From JADFRG01 sp964590515 (GTDB taxonomy: Bacteria; Chloroflexota; Anaerolineae; Anaerolineales; E44-bin32): a DNA stretch of 5,470 nucleotides. The stretch is from positions 1 through 5,470 of the forward strand of contig CAZPZD010000076.1 of assembly GCA_964590515.1 (NCBI GenBank), in the 5' to 3' direction. Below, in pieces: positions 1 through 5,470 of this stretch; positions within the stretch are counted from its first letter, which is position 1; the number at the start of each line of letters is the position of its first letter. The notes under the pieces were generated by a model that made no database searches, was not told where the DNA came from, and saw only the letters and a program-made list of their open reading frames with translations. Made by a program: the position numbers and the translations under genes.

Positions 1-1296
1 CGGATCGGCCTGTGGCTAATCTACGCGCCGGCCTCCTTCGGCGATACCCCATCGTATTTTCGACTGGCGGCCGCCTTGAGCGAATCGGGACTCTCGGCCT
101 ACGACGCGACCCGAGTACCGGGTTACCCCGCACTGATTGGGTTGTTGGGCCAGGATCCCAATTCGGTCTGGCTGGTCCAGATGGCGGCGGGGTGGGGGAT
201 CTCGATGCTGCTCTTCTGGCTCGGCTGGGCAACGACCGGCAGCCTGGGTCCGGGGCTGGTGGCGGGCATGGCATACAACCTGATCCCCGGTCAGGTCTTA
301 TTCGAAGCGAATCTGCTGAGCGAGACCCTGACCGCGTTTCTTGTGATTTTGGGCCTGGCCCTCTGGGTCGCACTGGAGCGGGAGACCGGCCGAAGCCGGG
401 CTCCGGGCACCGGACTGGGTGGGAGCGCGGGCCAAGATCGTGAACTCGTCTTCGCCGGCCTGCTTGGAGTGACCTCCGCACTGGCTGGGATGGTGCGTCC
501 GCTGTTCTTTGTGCTGCCCGTCTGGCTATTCATCTTTGTCCTGGCCTTGCCCGCCCGAGCGAGGACCCATCGGATGGCTCGAGCCATCGGCTTCGGGATT
601 GGTCCGGTCCTCATCTTGGGCGGATGGTTGAACTGGATGTTCTCGACCTATGGGATGTTCTCGCCCACGACCATGACTGGCTACCACTTGGTCCAACATA
701 CCGGAGAATACTTCGAATATCTCCCGGATGAGGTGGCCCCCATCCGCGACACGTACCTCAAATACCGTGACGCTCGAATCGCGGAGCGCGGCGTTCAGGC
801 CAATGCGATCTGGGATGCGATCCCGGAAATGAGCGAAGCCAGCGGGCTCAGCTTTTTCGGACTCTCGGCCGAGCTGCAGCGGTTGTCGCTGCGACTGATC
901 GCCGAGCATCCAGGCCTGTATCTCGGCAACGTCATTCAGGGATGGATCGACTTCTGGAAAGCGCCGGTCTATTGGGATCGGGAGGGGGTCGCACCCGAGT
1001 GGTTGGGCCCGGTGTTTGCCGGCTGGGCGGTGCTCGGGCGAGGTGTGTCGCTGGTTGCCAACGCCGCCTTCCTGATGGGAAGCGCGGCCGCAGTGGTCAG
1101 CCGAAAGTGGCGGCTCCGGTTGGGTGTCGATCGGTTCGCAGTGGTGGCCGGCGGGCTGATTGGGCTGAGTTCGATCATCCAGACCCTGGTCGATCACGGG
1201 GACAACCCACGCTTTCTGGTACCCTTGCAGGCCGTGGTGATTCTGCTCGTGGTCCGCGCAGGCTGGGGTTGGAGGCGAGGAGCGGCCAAGGCGTGA
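1..1296 (+). CDS. GT-C/GT39-like membrane glycosyltransferase, 5' end missing
   Basis: This is the 3' part of a multi-pass inner-membrane protein. The frame is open from base 1 to the TGA at 1294-1296, giving 431 visible residues. A TTG at 76 lies inside the conserved part and is unlikely to be the start, so the true start is probably a little upstream of the window. Visible residues carry GT-C-type marks: an acidic first loop (GDTPSYF, D15 as candidate catalytic acid), a RVPGYP motif at about 38-43, SETL at about 107-110 at the start of a hydrophobic helix, several further hydrophobic segments, a polar stretch at about 222-300 followed by EHPGLY, and DNPRF at 401-405 before the last helix. 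Such enzymes use polyprenyl-phosphate sugars on the outer face of the membrane. Donor and acceptor cannot be told from the sequence. The gene overlaps the next one by 4 bases, so the two are probably co-transcribed and translationally coupled. Alternative: a membrane protein of similar fold without transferase activity. Confidence 0.8.
   Translation, partial: RIGLWLIYAPASFGDTPSYFRLAAALSESGLSAYDATRVPGYPALIGLLGQDPNSVWLVQMAAGWGISMLLFWLGWATTGSLGPGLVAGMAYNLIPGQVLFEANLLSETLTAFLVILGLALWVALERETGRSRAPGTGLGGSAGQDRELVFAGLLGVTSALAGMVRPLFFVLPVWLFIFVLALPARARTHRMARAIGFGIGPVLILGGWLNWMFSTYGMFSPTTMTGYHLVQHTGEYFEYLPDEVAPIRDTYLKYRDARIAERGVQANAIWDAIPEMSEASGLSFFGLSAELQRLSLRLIAEHPGLYLGNVIQGWIDFWKAPVYWDREGVAPEWLGPVFAGWAVLGRGVSLVANAAFLMGSAAAVVSRKWRLRLGVDRFAVVAGGLIGLSSIIQTLVDHGDNPRFLVPLQAVVILLVVRAGWGWRRGAAKA
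1277..1282 (+). promoter_or_regulatory. Ribosome binding site that selects the GTG start at 1293
   Basis: GAGGAG at 1277-1282 ends 10 bases before the GTG at 1293, with a further GGAGG at 1271-1275. The reading frame behind this GTG is open far upstream, to before position 942, but that part is polar, Arg/Gly-rich and lies entirely inside the preceding gene. The purine-rich site together with the GTGA stop/start overlap therefore marks 1293 as the likely start. Confidence 0.6.
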
Positions 1297-2885
1297 GCCG
1301 TGGAAACCGGAGGGCTGCCCTGGGTTGGGGAGCCGGGGGCCTCCTGGTTGGGATCCTCGTCACCCTGCTCGATCCGGTTGGCGGCCCGACCCAGGGACTG
1401 CCGGCCTACCTATTCCTGGGGGGTGTGGCGGGCCTGTTGGCTTGGGTCGCTCGGCGCGCCCTCGGGGCAGGGGCGCTTCCTCGTTCACTGAACATCGCCG
1501 TGGGTCTGGCATGTGCGCTGCGGATCGGGGTTGGGGTCGCCCTGGCGCAGGCCCTGCCGCGCTACGGCTATGACCGGGAAGCGCAGAACGCCGGGTATGT
1601 ATACCAGGACGCCTGGCTGCGCGACAAAGATGCCTGGGACCTTGGGCGATCCGACCGGCCGCTGGTTGAGGCGTTGACTGCGCCGGAGTCGAGCGATCAA
1701 TACGGTGGGCTGTTGTGGCTCAGCGCAAGCATCTACCGTTTCCTCTCCGCCGGCGTGCAGCAACCGCTGATGATCGTCCTGCTCAGTGCGACGGCCGGTA
1801 CGCTGGCCGTCTGGCTTGGTTGGGGCTTCGCCAGCATGGTTTTTGGGGGCAGGCCGGGGCTCGTGGCGGCGTGGATCATGGCGCTGTATCCGGATTCGGT
1901 GCTGCTCGGCGCCTCCCAAATGCGGGAGCCGTTCATCATCGCCGGTCTGTCGCTCGCCTTATTCGGTTATGCCAGGATGCGGACCGGTGCGATCCGCCCC
2001 GGCCTCGTGCAAGTCCTCATCGGGAGCCTGATTGCGCTCGTGATCTCGCCCCCCAGTGCGCTCATGATCCTGGTCCTGATCGGGTTGGCGTGGGTGTGGG
2101 AGGGCCGGCTGCGTCCGGGCTGGGGGCTCGGGTGGCCTATCGCGTTGGGGGGCGTGGCACTGATCCTGACCCTGGCGGCCTGGTCGGCCGTGACCGGGGT
2201 GGGGGGCGGCAACCCGCTCGCGCTGCTCGGCAATTGGCTGACCGAGGGGGCCGCGTACCAGCTCTATCTCCTCGAGCAGGGTTCGGGATGGGCGCAGAGG
2301 CTGTTCGAGCTGACTCCGTCCTGGGCCCATGCACCCATGGCGACCGTCTATGGATTGACCCGGCCCCTGCTCCCTGCGTCACTGGCCGACAACAGCGGGG
2401 CCGCCTTGTGGCAGCTGATCGGGATCTGGCGCGGCTTTGGGTGGTTCGTCCTGCTGCCTTTCTTGATCTATGCCGGACTGGCTGCAATCCGCTCTGGCGG
2501 CTGGAGACGGCTGGAGGTGGTCCTGGCGGGCGCCTTCTGGCTGGCGGCGATCCTGGTGTCCTATCGGGCCGCCGGGGATGATTGGGACAACCCGCGCTAT
2601 CGGGCCACTCTGATTCCACTCATGGCGGGACTCGCCGCCTGGGGCTGGTGGCATGCCCGGCAATCCAAGAGCGTCTGGCTCCGGCGAACCCTGACGGCCT
2701 ACTTAGGGGCCAATCTGCTGCTCGGTCATTGGTTCATCGGGCGCTACTACCACACCCCGCGGCTGACCCTGGAAGCCACCCTGGCTGCCGTGACCGCGTT
2801 TGTGGTCGTGTATCTGGGCGTGGCCGTCATGCGTGACGGCGTATTGGGCAGGCGCAGCTTGACGGTCAGGTCCCCAGAGGTATAA
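1293..2885 (+). CDS. GT-C-like multi-pass membrane protein, putative glycosyltransferase
   Basis: A 530-residue, strongly hydrophobic protein starting at GTG 1293, which overlaps the upstream TGA as GTGA. Three hydrophobic segments (about 11-26, 36-53, 66-87) precede a polar, acidic region at about 89-140 with YGYD (91-94) and SDQYGG (134-139). Many more membrane segments follow. A SQMREPF motif lies at 208-214. DDWDNPRYR at 429-437, just before a hydrophobic helix, matches the DNPRF motif of the preceding gene, which supports a shared GT-C-like architecture. In that family the first outer loop carries the catalytic acidic residue and the sugar donor is lipid-linked. Here the acidic loop follows the third helix, so two N-terminal helices look like an addition. 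The specific sugar and acceptor are unknown. The TAA stop forms part of the -10 box of the promoter for gmd. An alternative role is an O-antigen-polymerase-like or other glycan membrane protein. Confidence 0.75.
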   Translation: MSRGNRRAALGWGAGGLLVGILVTLLDPVGGPTQGLPAYLFLGGVAGLLAWVARRALGAGALPRSLNIAVGLACALRIGVGVALAQALPRYGYDREAQNAGYVYQDAWLRDKDAWDLGRSDRPLVEALTAPESSDQYGGLLWLSASIYRFLSAGVQQPLMIVLLSATAGTLAVWLGWGFASMVFGGRPGLVAAWIMALYPDSVLLGASQMREPFIIAGLSLALFGYARMRTGAIRPGLVQVLIGSLIALVISPPSALMILVLIGLAWVWEGRLRPGWGLGWPIALGGVALILTLAAWSAVTGVGGGNPLALLGNWLTEGAAYQLYLLEQGSGWAQRLFELTPSWAHAPMATVYGLTRPLLPASLADNSGAALWQLIGIWRGFGWFVLLPFLIYAGLAAIRSGGWRRLEVVLAGAFWLAAILVSYRAAGDDWDNPRYRATLIPLMAGLAAWGWWHARQSKSVWLRRTLTAYLGANLLLGHWFIGRYYHTPRLTLEATLAAVTAFVVVYLGVAVMRDGVLGRRSLTVRSPEV

Positions 2886-2886
2886 T
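2859..2886 (+). promoter_or_regulatory. Near-consensus sigma70-type promoter for gmd and downstream genes
   Basis: TTGACG at 2859-2864 (five of six matches to the -35 consensus) and TATAAT at 2881-2886 (perfect -10) are separated by 16 bp. Transcription would start near 2893, leaving a leader of about 30 bases before the gmd ATG at 2925. The -35 box lies in the last codons of the upstream gene, and that gene's TAA stop (2883-2885) sits within the -10 box. A perfect TATAAT is uncommon by chance in DNA this GC-rich, and it is placed directly ahead of the only gene in the window that does not overlap its predecessor. This suggests that gmd, the GT2 gene and the flippase-like gene can be transcribed separately from the two GT-C genes. 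Confidence 0.7.
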
Positions 2887-2900
2887 TCAGCCCCTGAATT
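2884..2900 (+). repeat. Perfect 7-bp inverted repeat over the predicted gmd transcription start
   Basis: AATTCAG (2884-2890) and CTGAATT (2894-2900) are perfect inverted copies around a 3-base CCC spacer. The repeat begins inside the -10 box and is centred at 2892, next to the predicted start near 2893. The position suits a repressor operator. It could also form a small hairpin in RNA from transcripts reading through from upstream, but the stem has only two G-C pairs and is followed by TT then GC-broken T residues, so it would be a poor intrinsic terminator. The sequence shows the symmetry; a regulatory role is inference. Confidence 0.5.
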
Positions 2901-2914
2901 TTGCTTTGTGAATC

Positions 2915-2920
2915 GGAGGA
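2915..2920 (+). promoter_or_regulatory. Ribosome binding site of gmd
   Basis: GGAGGA at 2915-2920 lies 4 bases before the ATG at 2925. The frame is open upstream with a TTG at 2901, but the site, the ATG codon and the family's usual N-terminus (a few residues before the GITGQDG nucleotide-binding loop) all favour 2925. Confidence 0.75.
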
Positions 2921-2924
2921 CCGG

Positions 2925-4013
2925 ATGCCAAAGGCAGTCATCACGGGGATAACCGGCCAGGATGGCTCGTACGTGGCGGAATTCCTGCTGGCGAAGGGCT
3001 ATGAAGTCCACGGCCTGATCCGTAAGTCCAGCACCTTCAATACCGATCGGATCGACCACCTCTACCAGGATCCCCACGACCCTGGGGCGAAGCTATTCTT
3101 GCACTATGGAGACCTGGCCAACGGCGAACAGCTCACCAACCTGATTTACAACGTGCGGCCCGACGAGATCTACCACATGGGCGCACAGTCGCACGTCAAG
3201 GTCAGTTTCGAGATGCCGGAGTACACCGGGCAGGTGACCGGATTGGGGACAACCCGCATCCTGGAGGCGGTACGTCGCAGCGGGATCACCACCCGCTTCT
3301 ACCAGGCCTCCTCGAGTGAAATGTACGGCGATGCCCCTCCCCCCCAGAACGAGACCTCTCTTTTTCGGCCGCGCAGCCCCTATGCGATCGCCAAGGTCTA
3401 CGGCTATTGGATGGCCGCCAACTACCGGGAGGCCTACGATCTGTTCGTGGTCAACGGAATCCTCTTCAACCACGAGAGCCCGCGGCGCGGCGCCACGTTT
3501 CTTTCGCGCAAGGTGACCCGGGCGGTGGCCCGGATAAAGGCCGGATTGCAGGACAAACTCTACCTAGGGAACCTGGAATCGCGCCGCGATTACGGATACA
3601 CCCCGGAGTACGTCGAGGTGATGTGGAAAATGCTCCAACAGGACAAGGCTGACGACTACACCGTCGGCACCGGGGTGGCACCGACCATTCGTGAGTTCGT
3701 CGCGGAAGCCTTCGCGTATGCCGACCTGGATTGGCAAGAGTACGTAGTGATCGACCCCCGCTACTTCCGCCCAACCGAGGTGGACGTGTTGCTCGCCGAC
3801 TCGGGCAAAGCCAAGCGCTTGCTCGACTGGAATCCGCAGATCACCTACAAGCCGCTGGTCAAGATCATGGTGGACGCCGACCTGGAGGCGGTCGGGCTCG
3901 AGCCGATTGGGGATGGTATAAAGATCCTCGAGCAGCACTTTGACACCTGGCATCGCTGGGACTCCGGCGTGACCGCCGTGTTGAAGAGCGCGGGGAACGG
4001 CTTCGATGGCTGA
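2925..4013 (+). CDS. gmd: GDP-mannose 4,6-dehydratase
   Basis: A 362-residue cytoplasmic enzyme of the extended short-chain dehydrogenase/reductase family, close to the usual Gmd length. It converts GDP-D-mannose to GDP-4-keto-6-deoxy-D-mannose using bound NADP. The N-terminal Rossmann loop reads GITGQDGSY (8-16), followed by RKSSTFNTDRIDHLY (33-47), the cofactor-phosphate region typical of Gmd. The catalytic set is S130-S131-E132 in QASSSEMYG, with Y153 and K157 in SPYAIAK. NGILFNHESPRRG (177-189) and DPRYFRPTEVD (277-287) are Gmd hallmarks. Two differences from the common pattern are visible: Ser for Thr at 130, an accepted catalytic substitution, and RDYGYTPEYVE at 221-231 where RDWG-A-DYVE is usual. 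The gene has its own promoter and a GGAGGA ribosome site, and overlaps the next gene by 8 bases. The product would feed GDP-rhamnose, GDP-fucose or similar sugars, but no partner reductase is in the window. Confidence 0.97.
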   Translation: MPKAVITGITGQDGSYVAEFLLAKGYEVHGLIRKSSTFNTDRIDHLYQDPHDPGAKLFLHYGDLANGEQLTNLIYNVRPDEIYHMGAQSHVKVSFEMPEYTGQVTGLGTTRILEAVRRSGITTRFYQASSSEMYGDAPPPQNETSLFRPRSPYAIAKVYGYWMAANYREAYDLFVVNGILFNHESPRRGATFLSRKVTRAVARIKAGLQDKLYLGNLESRRDYGYTPEYVEVMWKMLQQDKADDYTVGTGVAPTIREFVAEAFAYADLDWQEYVVIDPRYFRPTEVDVLLADSGKAKRLLDWNPQITYKPLVKIMVDADLEAVGLEPIGDGIKILEQHFDTWHRWDSGVTAVLKSAGNGFDG

Positions 4014-5028
4014 TCGCCCGGCCAGCTTGGACGCCGGAGTGGCGGTGGCCTCCCGAGGATCGCTGCAAAGCCCGGCCAGCATCTCGGTGGTAGTCCCGGT
4101 TTACAACGAAGTGGAGAACCTACGCAGCCTGCATGGTGCGCTCACCCAAGCCTTAGGCGGGCGAGCGTATTCGCTGGTGTTCGTGGACGACGGGTCTGCG
4201 GATGGCAGTCAGGCAGTATTGGGCGAACTGGCCGGCGAGGATCCGCAGCATGTGCGGCTGGTTGAGCTGCGGCGCAACTTCGGCCAGACCGCGGCGATCG
4301 CGGCCGGAATCGACCACGCCGACGGCGAGGTCATCGTTCTGATCGACGCCGACATGCAGAACGACCCGGCCGACATCCCCAGCATGCTCGAAAAGATCGA
4401 GCAGGGGTACGACGTCGTCTCGGGCTGGAGGGTCGACCGCCAGGACCGGCTGCTGACCCGCAAGATTCCCTCGCGAGTCGCCAACTGGCTGATCTCGAGG
4501 GTGACCGGAGTGAAGCTGCATGACTACGGCTGCACCCTCAAGGCCTACCGGAGGGAAGTGCTGCAGGGGTTCCGGCTCTACGGCGAGATGCATCGCTTCA
4601 TCCCGGCCTACGCCGGCTCGGTCGGAGCCCGGATCATCGAAGTGCCGGTGCGCCACCATCCCCGGCTGCATGGGAAGACGAAGTACGGATTGGATCGGAC
4701 CACCAAGGTCTTGCTCGACCTGTTCACGGTGAAATTTCTGATCAGCTACGCCGTGAAACCGATCTACCTTTTCGGTGGAACGGGGGTCGCGCTGATCGTG
4801 CCGAGCCTGGGGGTATTGCTCTTTCTGCTCGTGCGCCGCCTGACGGTTGGAACCGCCGTGTTGAGCTCGCCTCTTTTCCAAACCAGCACGATGCTGATGA
4901 TCCTCGGATTCCAATCGATCCTGATGGGATTCATCGCCGAGCTGCTGGTCCGCACCTATCACGAATCGCAAGCCAAGCCGACCTATTCGATTCGGCGTAC
5001 TCTCAACCTCCCTTCCAATTCGGAATGA
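4006..5028 (+). CDS. GT2 polyprenyl-phosphate sugar synthase (DPM1/GtrB-like)
   Basis: A 340-residue glycosyltransferase of family 2 (GT-A fold). After a polar, Ala/Ser-rich leader of about 24 residues comes SISVVVPVYNE (25-35), then VDDGSADGS (60-68), NFGQTAAIAAG (91-101), the metal/donor-binding DADMQNDP (114-121), DYGCTLKAYRREV (173-185), and HGKTKYG (222-228) leading into an amphipathic stretch. Two hydrophobic segments at about 251-276 and 294-315 anchor the C-terminus. This layout is that of enzymes that transfer a sugar from GDP- or UDP-sugar to undecaprenyl or dolichyl phosphate on the cytoplasmic face. The donor cannot be read from the sequence; mannose, glucose and 6-deoxyhexoses are all possible. 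The ATG at 4006 lies 8 bases inside gmd with a weak GGGGA upstream at 3992-3996. Later in-frame TTG/GTG codons (4027, 4039) are less likely starts. Next to GT-C proteins, it plausibly supplies their lipid-linked donor. Confidence 0.88.
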   Translation: MADRPASLDAGVAVASRGSLQSPASISVVVPVYNEVENLRSLHGALTQALGGRAYSLVFVDDGSADGSQAVLGELAGEDPQHVRLVELRRNFGQTAAIAAGIDHADGEVIVLIDADMQNDPADIPSMLEKIEQGYDVVSGWRVDRQDRLLTRKIPSRVANWLISRVTGVKLHDYGCTLKAYRREVLQGFRLYGEMHRFIPAYAGSVGARIIEVPVRHHPRLHGKTKYGLDRTTKVLLDLFTVKFLISYAVKPIYLFGGTGVALIVPSLGVLLFLLVRRLTVGTAVLSSPLFQTSTMLMILGFQSILMGFIAELLVRTYHESQAKPTYSIRRTLNLPSNSE

Positions 5029-5470
5029 GCTCCAAGCAGGGCCGCCGCCAGCTGCTGTGGGTCATCGGCACGCTGGCCTCGCTCGGGCTGCTGGCTTACC
5101 TGGTGAGCCGGCAGGGCTGGCAAACGATCTGGGACTCGATTCGCCTGATCTCCCCTGAGCGCTTCCTGCTGGCATTCACCCTGATGTTCTTGTCGCGGCT
5201 GGCCGTGACGGCCCGCTGGACCTCGTTGCTCTGGCTGTCGGGACTGCGGCTGCCGGCCTGGGAGATCCTGCGGGTCACGTTTGCCGGCATGTTCGCCGCG
5301 CACTTTCTTCCCACGAGCGTCGGGGGAGATATCGTGCGGCTGGCCTGGACCGTGCGAGTACAGGGGGATCGCGGGAAGTATGCGAGCTCGGTGGCCGTCG
5401 ACCGATTAGTTGGACTCGCCGGCATGCTGATGCTGCTGCCGCTGGGAATCGCGCAAGTGCTGGGCGCGGG
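5025..5470 (+). CDS. UPF0104/LPG-synthetase-TM-domain family membrane protein, 3' end missing
   Basis: The first 148 codons of a membrane protein that runs off the right edge. It begins at ATG 5025, which overlaps the upstream stop as ATGA, implying coupled translation. A short basic N-terminus (KQGRR) precedes a hydrophobic segment at about 10-27. Further hydrophobic segments lie at about 46-70, 82-96 and 128-145. Two motifs identify the family: FLPTSVGGDIVRL at 94-106 and VDRLVGL at 125-131, the FLP-x-x-x-GGD and DR-x-x-GL signatures of the lysylphosphatidylglycerol synthetase transmembrane region (UPF0104, AglD-like). Members without the catalytic aminoacyl-transfer domain often sit beside GT2 genes in glycan loci and are commonly annotated as flippase-like. 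Whether this one carries an extra C-terminal domain cannot be seen. A role in handling the lipid-linked sugar made by the neighbouring GT2 enzyme is inference. Confidence 0.85.
   Translation, partial: MSSKQGRRQLLWVIGTLASLGLLAYLVSRQGWQTIWDSIRLISPERFLLAFTLMFLSRLAVTARWTSLLWLSGLRLPAWEILRVTFAGMFAAHFLPTSVGGDIVRLAWTVRVQGDRGKYASSVAVDRLVGLAGMLMLLPLGIAQVLGA

Noticed and set aside
526..1197. A minus-strand open frame of 223 codons opposite the first GT-C gene
   Set aside because: Polar, Pro/His/Gln-rich shadow of a real coding region; no ribosome site or known motif seen.
942..1292. Possible 5' extension of the second GT-C gene to before position 1293
   Set aside because: The extension would overlap the preceding gene by about 350 bases and is Arg/Gly-rich; the GTG at 1293 has a ribosome site and a GTGA junction.
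1715..2581. A + strand open frame of 288 codons inside the second GT-C gene
   Set aside because: Its translation is Arg/Gly/Ala-rich and without domain character, while the overlapping frame encodes a coherent multi-pass membrane protein.
2884..2904. Intrinsic terminator between the second GT-C gene and gmd
   Set aside because: The stem is only 7 bp with two G-C pairs, the T run is short and interrupted, and it overlaps a strong -10 box; an operator or chance dyad fits better.
3339..3345. Run of seven C in gmd as a possible frameshift or slippage site
   Set aside because: The frame is intact on both sides, it encodes a Pro-Pro-Pro stretch in a variable loop, and no alternative frame continues into a sensible product.
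4153..4971. A long minus-strand open frame (272 codons) opposite the GT2 gene
   Set aside because: It lies wholly opposite a gene with clear family motifs, its translation is His/Gln/Asp/Arg-rich with no recognisable domain, and long antisense frames are expected in GC-rich coding DNA.

Overview
The window is about 5.5 kb of GC-rich bacterial DNA (roughly 60-65% GC by eye). It is packed with five genes, all on the + strand, and is a piece of a surface-glycan or glycoprotein assembly cluster. The first gene is cut by the left edge and the last by the right edge. The organism cannot be fixed from the sequence. The GC content, GTG/ATG starts with GGAGG-type ribosome sites and a consensus sigma70-like promoter all fit a free-living bacterium. 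The style of the membrane proteins and of Gmd reminds me of Chloroflexota, but that is only an impression.

Layout. (1) Positions 1-1296: 3' part of a multi-pass membrane protein resembling lipid-linked-sugar-dependent GT-C/GT39 glycosyltransferases. (2) 1293-2885: a second GT-C-like multi-pass protein, joined by a 4-base GTGA overlap. (3) 2859-2900: a near-consensus promoter (TTGACG, 16-bp spacer, TATAAT) that uses the stop codon of gene 2 as part of its -10 box, followed by a perfect 7-bp inverted repeat over the predicted transcription start. (4) 2925-4013: gmd, GDP-mannose 4,6-dehydratase. (5) 4006-5028: a family 2 glycosyltransferase of the polyprenyl-phosphate sugar synthase type (DPM1/GtrB-like), overlapping gmd by 8 bases. 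(6) 5025-5470: start of a membrane protein of the lysylphosphatidylglycerol-synthetase transmembrane-domain (UPF0104/AglD-like) family, joined by a 4-base ATGA overlap.

How they may work together (inference). Gmd makes GDP-4-keto-6-deoxy-D-mannose, the precursor of GDP-rhamnose, GDP-fucose and related sugars. The GT2 enzyme would load a sugar from a nucleotide donor onto undecaprenyl phosphate at the inner face of the membrane. The GT-C proteins would use such lipid-linked sugars on the outer face. The last gene may be an accessory membrane protein, possibly for lipid-linked sugar translocation. No reductase that would complete a GDP-6-deoxyhexose lies in the window. I see no RNA genes, mobile elements, CRISPR arrays or tandem repeats, and no gene-free stretch over 300 bases. 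The biology looks like a conventional glycan locus rather than a new system. The compact promoter/operator-like site before gmd is the most distinctive element.
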